The notes: generated from the letters alone by a model not told the origin. A stretch of DNA of 25,889 nucleotides from JACJYC01 sp964558465 (GCA_964558465.1 CAZLEF010000099.1:1-25889), one strand, 5' to 3'; numbered from the stretch's first letter, positions 15,578 through 23,304 are shown. Made by a program: numbers and translations.

Positions 15578-16162
15578 TTATTTTTTCCGGGCCAGATCGC
15601 CGCGCAGTTTGCTGAGAAACTCCGGTGTAACGCCGATATAGGCGGCGATCTGCTTTTGGGGCAGCCGGTGGATGAGGGTGGGATAATGGCTGCAAAACTG
15701 CGCATACCGTTGAGCTGCGGTAAGGCTCATGTTGTCGAGGATGCGCTGCCGGTTGGCGACCAGCGATTTTTCCATGATAATGCGGAAGAAGCGTTCGAAT
15801 TTGGGGATATCATCGTACAACCGTTCCTGGTCGGCCTTTGAAAGGAGCAGCGCTTCCGTATCTTCCAGCGCGTCGATGTTCAGGTTGCCGGGCAGCCCCG
15901 AGATCAGGCTGTACATATCGGCGATCCACCAATCTGCAGGGGCGAATTGCAGGATATGCTCAAACCCGTTGTCATCTACTGTGTAACCCCGCAAACAGCC
16001 TTCGGTGACAAATGCGGAGTGCCGGCACACCTCCCCTTCGCGGAGCAGGAACTGCCTTTTTTTGATCTTCCTGGGCACGAGCATGGAGGCAAAATGGGCC
16101 TCCTCTTCCGGGTCGAGGCGGATATGTTTGGCGATGTTTTGGAAGATGAGTTGGTGGGACAT
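15578..16162 (-). CDS. Crp/Fnr family transcriptional regulator
   Basis: This 194-residue regulator has an N-terminal cyclic-nucleotide-binding-like beta-roll (about 20-125, with the REGEVCRHSAFVTEGCLRGYTVDDNGFEHILQFAPADWW pattern split over several strands). A C-terminal helix-turn-helix, QKQIAAYIGVTPEFLSKLRGDL, follows. This arrangement is typical of the many Bacteroidota Crp-like proteins whose ligand is unknown. I chose MSHQLIFQNIAKH at 16162 as the start. The frame is open about 46 codons further, but that part is a translation of the AATGTAA tandem array (YILNFTFYIL), not protein-like sequence. It stands directly upstream of the pirin gene. A role in controlling pirin, or itself, is inference. 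Confidence 0.88.
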   Translation of the reverse strand: MSHQLIFQNIAKHIRLDPEEEAHFASMLVPRKIKKRQFLLREGEVCRHSAFVTEGCLRGYTVDDNGFEHILQFAPADWWIADMYSLISGLPGNLNIDALEDTEALLLSKADQERLYDDIPKFERFFRIIMEKSLVANRQRILDNMSLTAAQRYAQFCSHYPTLIHRLPQKQIAAYIGVTPEFLSKLRGDLARKK

Positions 16163-16173
16163 GGTGGGTATTA

Positions 16174-16208
16174 AATGTAAAATGTAAAATGTAAAATTCA
16201 AAATGTAA
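16174..16208. repeat. 7-bp tandem array, 5 x AATGTAA (one degenerate)
   Basis: Units are AATGTAA three times, then AATTCAA, then AATGTAA. It lies between the Crp-type gene start and the four-helix-bundle gene stop. Its outer part forms one arm of an inverted repeat with 16685-16708. Confidence 0.9.
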
Positions 16209-16241
16209 AAGTGGGTTGGCATTATATCCGGCTGTTTTGGT

Positions 16242-16613
16242 TTATTTTTCAGGCAAATTCCGGAGTTTTCGTTTTTTGACAGTGCTGGTGAAAATGGCAA
16301 CCAGTTCGCCGCATTCTTTTAAATTGGGTAAAATTTCTTCTTCGGCTATCAGATTTCCTTTTTTGTGAATAATTTTCAGGTTGATCTGGGTTTCCCGCAA
16401 TTCTTTTAAAACGATTTTGATTTTATGGTCAAAATCATTTCCAGATTCCGCAGCTTGTGATTCTCCATAATTCAGTGCCGGCGAAGTGCCTGATTTGATT
16501 AATTGATAGGCCAAATGTTTTCCCGTATTGCTGTTTGGAAGTTTTTCAATAAGATTCAAAACGGATACGGCAAAATCGATCAGCCGATCCTCAAGATCAT
16601 ACTTTTTTTCCAT
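16242..16613 (-). CDS. four-helix-bundle protein (23S rRNA intervening-sequence / S23 family)
   Basis: This 123-residue protein is almost all alpha-helical. It carries the family hallmarks FAVSVLNLIEKLP near the start, AYQLIKSGTSPALNYGESQAAES in the middle and KIVLKELRETQINLKII towards the end. The family is named for open frames inside 23S rRNA intervening sequences and is related to the Avd accessory proteins of diversity-generating retroelements. Here it stands free of rRNA, and no reverse transcriptase or template/variable repeat pair is present. It is unusually lysine-rich and AT-rich compared with mutS2 next door. It is bracketed by AT-rich inverted repeats (16187-16210 and 16685-16708), suggesting it moved in as a unit. 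Molecular function is unknown. Confidence 0.85.
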   Translation of the reverse strand: MEKKYDLEDRLIDFAVSVLNLIEKLPNSNTGKHLAYQLIKSGTSPALNYGESQAAESGNDFDHKIKIVLKELRETQINLKIIHKKGNLIAEEEILPNLKECGELVAIFTSTVKKRKLRNLPEK

Positions 16614-16684
16614 TTCAGAGCGCGTTTTAGGTGTTATAATATACTACCAAGCCTCAAGATACCCCAACACTTTTAAATTTTGCA

Positions 16685-16708
16685 TTTTATCTTTTAAATT
16701 TTACATTT
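16685..16708. repeat. right arm of the AT-rich inverted repeat bracketing the four-helix-bundle gene
   Basis: Read on the minus strand this segment starts AAATGTAAAATT and matches 16187-16210 on the plus strand at 21 of 24 positions. It overlaps the last codon and stop (ATGTAA) of mutS2. Confidence 0.75.
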
Positions 16709-19085
16709 CAACAATCGTCACCCCATCGCCGCCCAACTCCGCCTCCGGGTGCGAGATTTTCATCTCCACGTTGTATTCCCGCAGTTTCTGCCGGACGGCA
16801 TTTCGGAGAATACCGCTGCCTTTGCCGTGTACAATCCGGAGCGTTTTTGCATTGGTGACAAGCGCCTGGTCGACAAAATCCTCCACCATTTTCAAGGCTT
16901 CATCGTACCGCATGCCGCGAATGTCGAGTTTGTTCTGGAAGCCGGAAGCCTGGTTGACATCCGACTGGACACTCCGGCTGTTCTGCACGTCGAGCGGCTC
17001 CCGCGCGTGCTGGAGGTCGTTCAGATGGATGGTCAGCCGCATATCGCCCAGCAGGACGACGGCTTTGTTCTTGTTGATGGATTCCACCTGGCCGGCGGCG
17101 CTGCCGGTTTTGAGCTTGACAAAATCGCCCTCGCGGATGGGGTCCGCTTTTTTATCTTTTTCGGTGGGGGTGTAGTAAATTTCGGTGCGGAGGTGCTGGA
17201 CCTCCACGGCTAGTTCATTGCGTTTTTCCTTGACCTTGACGGCCAGTTCCCTGGCTTTTTCCAGGTTTTGCTGCTCTTTGATCTCGCGTATGACGTTTTC
17301 GAATTCCTTGTTGTTCTGCGCGTTCTGCATCAGGGCGCTTTCCTTGGTTTCGAGTTTGAGTTTTTTGCGTTTGTATTCGAGGTCCTGGTTCATCTGGTCA
17401 TAGGATTTGATCAGTTTGTCCAGGGATTGTTGTTTTTCATGGAGGTCTTTCAGGATCTCCTCTACTTCTTGTTTTTCCCGCTGCAAGTCGACAAGCAGTT
17501 CGTCCACAGCCTTTTCGTTTTTGCCGATTTTATGCCGTGCGTAGCCGAGGACCTGGTCGCCCAGGCCGCTTTTTTCGGCAATTTCAAAAGCGTAAGAACT
17601 GCCTGGCCTGCCGATCTTGAGTTCGTAGGTCGGCGCCAGTTTATCGGCGTCGAAGAGCATGCAGCCGTTTACAAGCCCCTTGGTTTTGAACGCAAAAACC
17701 TTGAGGTTGGAGTAGTGGGTGGTAATCACGCCGTATACGCCCTTCTGGTTGAGTTCCATCAAAACCGCCTCCGCAATGGCGCCGCCGATCTTGGGGTCGG
17801 TTCCCGAACCAAATTCATCGATCAGCACCAGGGTCCGTTTGTCGGCCTTTTGGAGAAAAACCCGGGCGTTCGCCAGGCGGGAACTGTAGGTGCTGAGGTC
17901 GTCTTCGAGCGACTGCTGGTCGCCGATATCGGCAAAAAAACGGTCAAAAATGCCCATTTCGGAAACCGGGCTGACGGGGACGAGCAAGCCGCTTTGCACC
18001 ATCAGTTGCAACAACCCTGCAGATTTCATGGCTACCGATTTGCCCCCGGCGTTGGGGCCGCTGAGCACGAGCAGGCGGTTGGGCGGCGTCAGTGAAAGGT
18101 CGAACGGCACGGTTTTTTTGCCGGCTTGTTTGTTTTTCAGCAGCAAGAGAGGATGAAGTCCTTTGAGAATGCCGAAGTGCGGCCGGTCGACGATATTGGG
18201 GGCGGCAGCGTTCAACTGGACGGCGAGGCGGGCCTTGGCCTGGATCTGGTCGAGGCGCACGATCGTTTCCTGGTAGTTTCTCAAAGCGGGCGTATACGGG
18301 CTCAGGGTAGCGCTGAGGGTTTTCAGGATCCGGTAAATTTCCCGTTTATAATCCTGTTCCAGGTCGAAGATATCGTTGTTGATGGCGATCACGCCGTCCG
18401 GTTCGATAAAGGCGGTTTTGCCGGTGGCGGATTCATCGTGGATGATGCCGCGGATCTTTCGTTTATGTTCGGCAGGTACGCTGAGTACGCGGCGGTTGTT
18501 CCGGAAGGTTTCCACATTGTCGGCAAGCCAGCCTTTGCTGCGGTATTCGTTGATGATAATCCGGAAAAGCCGGTCCAGTTCTTTTTGTTTGGAAAGGATG
18601 CCCTTGCTGATCTTCATCAGTTCCGGGGATGCGTCGGGGCGGATATTCCCGTCTTCGTCGATGACCTTTTCAATGGCTTTGGATAATTCCTCGTCAAAAT
18701 CCAGTTTCTGTACGATACCGTAGAGAACCGGGTAGTCTTCCTGCCTTTTTTTGATGAAATACTTAAAGATCTTCCGGATGATCTGCAAGGTGATATTGAT
18801 GCGCTGGAGGCCTTCAACCGGGAGAACGTAACCTTCGATATCGAGCATGGTCAGGTCTTCGCTGATATCTTCGTAACTTCTGAGCGGGAAAGGATCGTTT
18901 TTCTCAATCGTGTGTTTGAATGCGCTTACCTCTTCAAGGCGGGCTTGAATCCAGAGCATATTGCCGGACGGGTACAGCTTGCTGATGGCATCTTTGCCGA
19001 GTTCGCCGAAACATTCCCGTTGCGCCAATGCCAGTATTTTGTCAAATTCCAGTTTCTCGAACAGGTCTTTTGGTTCAAGTTCCAT
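16701..19085 (-). CDS. mutS2: endonuclease MutS2 (MutS-like ATPase with Smr domain)
   Basis: This 794-residue MutS2 protein is implicated in suppressing recombination and/or in rescuing collided ribosomes, depending on species. It lacks the mismatch-recognition domain of MutS1. The core/clamp helices span about 1-330. The ATPase domain has Walker A GPNAGGKS (343-350), Walker B RTLVLIDEFGSGTDP and the following GGAIAEAVLMELNQKGVYGVITTHY. A long coiled coil covers about 510-620, followed by a KOW-like segment (GDFVKLKTGSAAGQVESI). The C-terminal Smr nuclease domain (about 720-794) keeps LDIRGMRYDEAL and IVHGKGSGILR. Length and domain order are standard. Its stop codon lies inside an AT-rich repeat. 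A promoter-like box stands 55 bp upstream. Confidence 0.95.
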   Translation of the reverse strand: MELEPKDLFEKLEFDKILALAQRECFGELGKDAISKLYPSGNMLWIQARLEEVSAFKHTIEKNDPFPLRSYEDISEDLTMLDIEGYVLPVEGLQRINITLQIIRKIFKYFIKKRQEDYPVLYGIVQKLDFDEELSKAIEKVIDEDGNIRPDASPELMKISKGILSKQKELDRLFRIIINEYRSKGWLADNVETFRNNRRVLSVPAEHKRKIRGIIHDESATGKTAFIEPDGVIAINNDIFDLEQDYKREIYRILKTLSATLSPYTPALRNYQETIVRLDQIQAKARLAVQLNAAAPNIVDRPHFGILKGLHPLLLLKNKQAGKKTVPFDLSLTPPNRLLVLSGPNAGGKSVAMKSAGLLQLMVQSGLLVPVSPVSEMGIFDRFFADIGDQQSLEDDLSTYSSRLANARVFLQKADKRTLVLIDEFGSGTDPKIGGAIAEAVLMELNQKGVYGVITTHYSNLKVFAFKTKGLVNGCMLFDADKLAPTYELKIGRPGSSYAFEIAEKSGLGDQVLGYARHKIGKNEKAVDELLVDLQREKQEVEEILKDLHEKQQSLDKLIKSYDQMNQDLEYKRKKLKLETKESALMQNAQNNKEFENVIREIKEQQNLEKARELAVKVKEKRNELAVEVQHLRTEIYYTPTEKDKKADPIREGDFVKLKTGSAAGQVESINKNKAVVLLGDMRLTIHLNDLQHAREPLDVQNSRSVQSDVNQASGFQNKLDIRGMRYDEALKMVEDFVDQALVTNAKTLRIVHGKGSGILRNAVRQKLREYNVEMKISHPEAELGGDGVTIVEM

Positions 19086-19139
19086 ATTCCTTCACACTTA
19101 ATGCATTCAATGCGTTCTGTCAGTTCCAAAAGTGAAAAG

Positions 19140-19172
19140 CAAAATTAGGGAGAAATAGTTCAGCCGGCTGAA
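19140..19172 (-). promoter_or_regulatory. predicted mutS2 -7 box with an adjacent 14-bp palindrome
   Basis: On the minus strand TAATTTTG (19140-19147) is an exact TAnnTTTG match, 55 bp before the mutS2 ATG. A perfect palindrome, TTCAGCCGGCTGAA (19159-19172), covers the place where a -33 box would lie, and no TTG is seen there. It could be an operator. Confidence 0.4.
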
Positions 19173-19255
19173 AAAAAAATGCCTTTTGCTGCGGACAGCA
19201 AGTTGCCTGCATTTCAGGATAACCTGAGAAAAGTAATATTGTCACGGTGGCGCCG

Positions 19256-20620
19256 CTAAGGGATCGCCGGGGTATCAATTTTGGCGATGGCCGCACGGAT
19301 CTGTTCGTCGGTGATTTCGTGTTTCTGCAATTTGCCGCTCAGGAAATTTTCATAGGCGCCCAGGTCGAAATGACCATGGCCGCAGAGGTGGATCAGGATG
19401 GTTTCCGACTTGCCTTCCCGTTTGCAGCGTTCGGCTTCCTGAAAGGCAGTTGCCAGGGCGTGGTTGGTTTCCGGCGCCGGCACGATCCCTTCGGTGCGTG
19501 CAAACAGCAAGCCGGCTTCAAAACATTCGAGTTGGTCGTGCGCCCGGGCTTCGATCAGCTTGTCCTTTAACAATTGGCTGACGACCACCCCTGCGCCGTG
19601 GTACCGGAGGCCGCCGGCGTGGATAGGAGCGGGCACAAAGGTATGCCCCAGGGTATACATGGGCAAGAGGGGCGTCATGCCCACCGTATCGCCGAAATCG
19701 TAGCGGAAAACCCCTCTGGTCAGTTTAGGGCAGGACGCGGGTTCGGCTGCGATGCACCGGATCTTTTTGCCTTCATCCAGGTTGAGGCGGAGGAACGGGA
19801 AACAGATGCCCGCAAAATTGGAGCCCCCGCCAAAAGGTGCAACCACGATATCCGGCAAATCACCTGCTTTTTCCATCTGGATCACGGCTTCCTGACCGAT
19901 CACCGTCTGGTGCATCAACACGTGGTTGAGTACGCTGCCCAGGGCGTATTTGGTGTTTTCGTCCGATGCGGCCCTTTCCACTGCTTCCGAAATGGCGATG
20001 CCCAGGCTGCCGGGAGAATCGGGGTCCTGGGCGAGGATGGTCCGGCCTGCCTGTGTATGGTTGGTTGGGGAGGCGTACACTTTGGCGCCCCAGGTATTCA
20101 TGAGGGTTTTGCGGTAAGGTTTCTGCTCATAGCTGATCCTGACCATATACACTTCGCATTCGATGCCGAAGAGGCCGCAGGCGAAACTCAGGGCGCTGCC
20201 CCACTGGCCGGCGCCGGTTTCGGTGGTGATGCGTTTGACACCCTCTTGTTTGTTGTAATAGGCCTGGGCAACGGCTGTATTGGGTTTATGAGAACCGCTG
20301 GGGCTCACCCCTTCGTATTTGTAGTAAATTTTTGCAGGGGTATCGAGCGCTTTTTCCAGGTTGTGGGCCCGGTACATAGGGGTTGGCCGCCAAAGTTTGT
20401 AAATGTCCCGGACCTGGTCGGGGATCTCCACCCATTTCTCACCCGTCACCTCCTGTTTGATCAGTTCCATTGGGAACAAGGGCGCCAACGCTTCCGGACC
20501 GATGGGTTCTTTGGTGCCAGGGTGCAGCGGAGGAAGCGGTTTGTTGGGCATATCGTGCACGATGTTGTACCACCTTTCCGGAATCTCTTTTTCGGATAAA
20601 AGGATCTTAACGTTTTTCAT
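19256..20620 (-). CDS. trpB: tryptophan synthase beta chain, TrpB2-type
   Basis: This 454-residue PLP enzyme joins indole with serine or an activated serine to make tryptophan. The PLP-binding lysine lies in GVSPSGSHKPNTA. The phosphate-binding glycine loop is APFGGGSNFAG. The long N-terminal extension (PERWYNIVHDMP, LHPGTKEPIGPEALAPLFP) and the motif RPTPMYRAHNLEKAL mark the TrpB2 subgroup rather than the canonical TrpB that pairs with TrpA. I start at the ATG at 20620 (MKNVKILLSEKEIPERW). Nine more codons upstream are open but do not match the family. No other trp gene is in the window, so this is an orphan copy, possibly working without TrpA as proposed for some TrpB2 proteins. Confidence 0.92.
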   Translation of the reverse strand: MKNVKILLSEKEIPERWYNIVHDMPNKPLPPLHPGTKEPIGPEALAPLFPMELIKQEVTGEKWVEIPDQVRDIYKLWRPTPMYRAHNLEKALDTPAKIYYKYEGVSPSGSHKPNTAVAQAYYNKQEGVKRITTETGAGQWGSALSFACGLFGIECEVYMVRISYEQKPYRKTLMNTWGAKVYASPTNHTQAGRTILAQDPDSPGSLGIAISEAVERAASDENTKYALGSVLNHVLMHQTVIGQEAVIQMEKAGDLPDIVVAPFGGGSNFAGICFPFLRLNLDEGKKIRCIAAEPASCPKLTRGVFRYDFGDTVGMTPLLPMYTLGHTFVPAPIHAGGLRYHGAGVVVSQLLKDKLIEARAHDQLECFEAGLLFARTEGIVPAPETNHALATAFQEAERCKREGKSETILIHLCGHGHFDLGAYENFLSGKLQKHEITDEQIRAAIAKIDTPAIP

Positions 20621-20669
20621 GGCGAGGAGTTTTTTGATATGAAACAAGGGTGAAAATAGTGGTTTTAAA

Positions 20670-20750
20670 TAAATTGATTGGATTGATTGTGATTGGCCAC
20701 GCCGCGGCGTGGTGGAGTGATTGGATTGATGTGAATAATTGAATCAATCG
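20670..20750. repeat. GATTGGATTGAT-type repeats around palindromic core CCACGCC-GC-GGCGTGG
   Basis: In the 130-bp gap between the trpB-like start and the SET-fusion stop, copies of GATTGGATTGAT and GTGATTGG lie on both sides of a perfect 16-bp palindrome, CCACGCCGCGGCGTGG (20697-20712). Further on, GATTGAT and ATCAATC (20724-20750 region) can pair. It is the third copy of the CCACGCC/GGCGTGG core in the window. Confidence 0.85.
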
Positions 20751-22205
20751 TTAAAATCGAATCAATCCTTTAATCGTCATCGCCTTCTCCTCCCGCTGGG
20801 TAACCGAATTCCCTGGAATGCCGGAAACAATGCCGCGGCATTTCGGGCTGCCGCAATTGCAGAGGAACTGTTCGGCGCTATCGTCCAGGAAGACCCCGTA
20901 ATCGAGGGTCAGTTCTTCGTCCTTAAGAATCGTTCGCAGGGCGACCACATTCAGCCCGTCGTACCCGGTATTGGCCTGACAACTGTGATTTTGAGGCGCC
21001 CAGGAGGAGGGGTCCTCGTCCCAGAGTACAAAAACCTCAGTGCTCAGCGGCCAGGCATAACGCCGGAACAATTGTTTCTGGCGTTCGGGCCAATGTGTTT
21101 CAATGTACCGCCGGGTGACGATTCGCTGGTGGCGTTCTTCCCCCTGGAAAATGACCTCTCCGGGTTGGATCTCCTGTTTGGCGTAGATCCCGTATCCCGA
21201 GATAGAATTGCCTTTGACGATGTATTTTTTTTGTTTGCTTCGGTGACGGGCGATCCCTTCGGCGATGATATGCCGGAGGAAACCTTCCTGACCGATGCCG
21301 TCGAATTTCAGGATGAAATCCGCCGAACCCTCGTATCCGTCGGTATAAAAGACGGAGCAGGTGAAATTGATCTCCAGGAAAAAAACCTCGTTTTTATCGT
21401 TCACCCGAAAATCGAGCCGCGCGTACCCGGCGCCCCCGAATTCCCTGAAAATGCGTTCGGAGGCCTCTCTGAGCGTCCTTTCCAGTTGCGGGTCATCACA
21501 AGGCGCGTTACAATCCGGGTGCAGTTCGGACGTTTTCAGGGCGTAAGTTTTAAACGAGCGGTCTTCCGGAAACCGGTATTCCACAGGCTTGAAGGTCCTG
21601 CAGGATTTTTCCGGGTGGGGGTTGGAAGCCACCAGGACGGTATACTCCCGCCCGGCGATGTATTCCTCGATCAGCAATTCGTCGAATTCAGGCAGTTGGC
21701 GTTCCACTTGCCTCAACAGGGAGGCCTTGTCCGGCGCAAGGGAATGTTCATCCACCCCGAGGCTGTCGCCTGCTTTGGAGGGTTTTACAAACAAGGGGAA
21801 CCGCAATTCCGAAGGCAGGTTTTGCGCCTCTTGTAGCGAACGGACCAGAACAGAAGCCGGGGTGCTGACCCCCGCGCAATAGGCCACGTATTTCATCAGA
21901 GGTTTGGGCGGGTCGTACAAAGCTGTGGTGGGGCCGGTAAAAGGCAGGTTGAGCAATTCCAGGGTGTAGACCACGTCGATAGAGGGAACCTCCCATTCCA
22001 GGTAACCTTCACAGAGGTTGACAAAGATATCATACCCTTTGTTGCGCAGTTCTTTAAGCTGACGGTAAGTGGTGAGTTTGTTGAGAAAAACGTGGTCGAC
22101 AACGGCTTCCGGCAGCAGGGCCGACAAGTTCCGGGGGGGGTCGTAGTACTGATAATCAACGGAGGAAGTGGAATAATCCGGTTGAAGCACACAAACTTTC
22201 AGCAT
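20751..22205 (-). CDS. ATP-grasp ligase (D-Ala-D-Ala ligase-like) fused to a SET-domain methyltransferase
   Basis: This 484-residue protein has two enzymatic halves. Residues 1-320 are an ATP-grasp ligase of the D-Ala-D-Ala ligase type: pre-ATP-grasp region with FVNLCEGYLEWEVPS, glycine-rich lysine loop FVKPSKAGDSLGV (Lys141), EEYIAGREYTV (Glu180/181), YARLDFRV (Asp265) and metal ligands FFLEIN (Glu278, Asn280). Residues about 325-460 form a SET domain: SISGYGIYA (GxG, 337-339), QNHSCQAN (406-411), EELTLDYG (Tyr436), then post-SET CNCGSPKCRG (Cys449, 451, 456), all intact. The first half should form an acyl-phosphate and ligate an amine; the second should N-methylate an amino group using S-adenosylmethionine. 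Its start is 1 nt after the stop of a paralogous ATP-grasp gene, so the two are coupled. The substrate is unknown, and it is not the cell-wall Ddl. Confidence 0.88.
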   Translation of the reverse strand: MLKVCVLQPDYSTSSVDYQYYDPPRNLSALLPEAVVDHVFLNKLTTYRQLKELRNKGYDIFVNLCEGYLEWEVPSIDVVYTLELLNLPFTGPTTALYDPPKPLMKYVAYCAGVSTPASVLVRSLQEAQNLPSELRFPLFVKPSKAGDSLGVDEHSLAPDKASLLRQVERQLPEFDELLIEEYIAGREYTVLVASNPHPEKSCRTFKPVEYRFPEDRSFKTYALKTSELHPDCNAPCDDPQLERTLREASERIFREFGGAGYARLDFRVNDKNEVFFLEINFTCSVFYTDGYEGSADFILKFDGIGQEGFLRHIIAEGIARHRSKQKKYIVKGNSISGYGIYAKQEIQPGEVIFQGEERHQRIVTRRYIETHWPERQKQLFRRYAWPLSTEVFVLWDEDPSSWAPQNHSCQANTGYDGLNVVALRTILKDEELTLDYGVFLDDSAEQFLCNCGSPKCRGIVSGIPGNSVTQREEKAMTIKGLIRF

Positions 22206-22206
22206 T

Positions 22207-23304
22207 TTAGTCTTCTTTTTTATTTCTTTTTAATGCATCCAATAGAATCTCCATATGTAACTGTGCGAAGCTTTTCCCTGCAAACCGAAGGATCGCCCCG
22301 ACGGAAGCGTTGGATTCATCGGCGCTGAGGCCGCATTGTGCGTTGACTTCCAGAACGAATAATTGCCCGGTCGTCTTGTCCATCCGGATATCTACCCGCC
22401 CATAACCTGTGCCGCCTACGGCCTGGTAAGCCCGGAGGCCAAGTTCTTCAAGCGCAGGCCGGATGGCGGACCCCGCGTCGGTATAAGTATGAAAATGGCC
22501 GTTGTAAGGCGCCGGCAAACCGCTCTCGCAGATGTCCCAGTTTCCGTCGAAGGGCAGAAATTGCTCGGTTTCCGGCAGCGACTCCGGGAAGATCCGTTCG
22601 GCCGGCGGATAAAAGATCATTTCTTCCGGATGGGCGGAAGGGCCCACCATAAATACGGTATATTCCCGGCCTGCGATGAACTGCTCCGCAAAAATGCCGC
22701 CGTCCGAAAGGCGCCAGCCGCGATATCCCTTAAGCAGGTGATCCAGGCATTCCAGACATTCCGCCTCTGAGGAGACCACATTCCGGGCGCTCAGGCCCAT
22801 GCTGCCGCCGGATATGGCCGGTTTGACGATCAGCGGGCCGTCCAGTCGCGCAAAAATACCATTGATCGACCGGCCATCTTCCGAAAGGACCTCCCAGCGC
22901 GGCGTAGGAATATCCTGCTGTTCGAAAACCTGTTTCATCCGGATTTTGGAAGTCGTCAGGTCGTAAAAAAAAGCATCCGCGCCGGTAAAGAGCAGATTCC
23001 GGCGTTCCAGTTCCCGGATAACGGAAACGCCGGGAACGCCGTTGATCTCGTCGCCGTCGCAAAGGTTAAAAATGATGGGTGTTTTTCCGTTGCTGCCCGA
23101 AGAAATGGCGGCGATATGTTTTTTGAAATCGTGTATCGTCACCGGTTGCCATTGCCAATCAAAATCCAGGGTAAGGAAGAGCGTTTCGTACTCGACCATA
23201 CTTTGTGAGAAATCGTAATAGCTTTGAATGTGCGGGTCGGAACTTTGAAGATGCGGGGCTAATACCCAGATCTTGTATTTTTCCGGCGCCATCGGGATCG
23301 GCAT
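22207..23304 (-). CDS. ATP-grasp ligase, D-Ala-D-Ala ligase-like, partner of the SET-fused paralogue
   Basis: This protein of about 361-365 residues is of the ATP-grasp class, carboxylate-amine ligases that work through an acyl-phosphate. Visible features are IIFNLCDGDEINGVPG, TGADAFFYDLTTSKIRMK, the lysine loop LIVKPAISGGSMGLS (Lys161), FAEQFIAGREYTVFMV, GYGRVDIRM (Asp305) and metal ligands LFVLEVN (Glu319, Asn321). It aligns along its whole length with the ligase half of the next gene (NLC-(D/E)-G, FTG...YD..K..MK, AGREYTV, GGTGYGR/GGAGYAR), so they are paralogues. The last position of the usual ExNxxPG motif reads NAQCGLS rather than NTMPG, suggesting a different acceptor site from Ddl. 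An in-frame ATG at 23292 gives a start (MAPEKYKIWVLAP) at least as good as the one at 23304. It is transcribed ahead of the SET fusion. Confidence 0.87.
   Translation of the reverse strand: MPIPMAPEKYKIWVLAPHLQSSDPHIQSYYDFSQSMVEYETLFLTLDFDWQWQPVTIHDFKKHIAAISSGSNGKTPIIFNLCDGDEINGVPGVSVIRELERRNLLFTGADAFFYDLTTSKIRMKQVFEQQDIPTPRWEVLSEDGRSINGIFARLDGPLIVKPAISGGSMGLSARNVVSSEAECLECLDHLLKGYRGWRLSDGGIFAEQFIAGREYTVFMVGPSAHPEEMIFYPPAERIFPESLPETEQFLPFDGNWDICESGLPAPYNGHFHTYTDAGSAIRPALEELGLRAYQAVGGTGYGRVDIRMDKTTGQLFVLEVNAQCGLSADESNASVGAILRFAGKSFAQLHMEILLDALKRNKKED

Noticed and set aside
16163..16300. N-terminal extension of the Crp-type regulator
   Set aside because: The residues (YILNFTFYIL) translate the AATGTAA array. 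The family start is at 16162.
16242..16613. Possible diversity-generating retroelement accessory gene (Avd-like)
   Set aside because: No reverse transcriptase, template repeat or variable repeat is visible in the window. The gene is better called a stand-alone four-helix-bundle protein.
19574..20599. Plus-strand open frame of 341 codons opposite the trpB-like gene
   Set aside because: It is a shadow of a strongly conserved PLP enzyme, with no start context or recognisable motif.
20739..21836. Plus-strand open frame of 365 codons opposite the ATP-grasp/SET fusion
   Set aside because: It mirrors the coding strand, where both domains have intact motifs.
20751..23304. Assignment of either ATP-grasp gene as ddl (cell-wall D-Ala-D-Ala ligase)
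   Set aside because: The metal-site ending differs from the Ddl ExNxxPG pattern, the genes are duplicated and SET-fused, and no cell-wall cluster genes are nearby.
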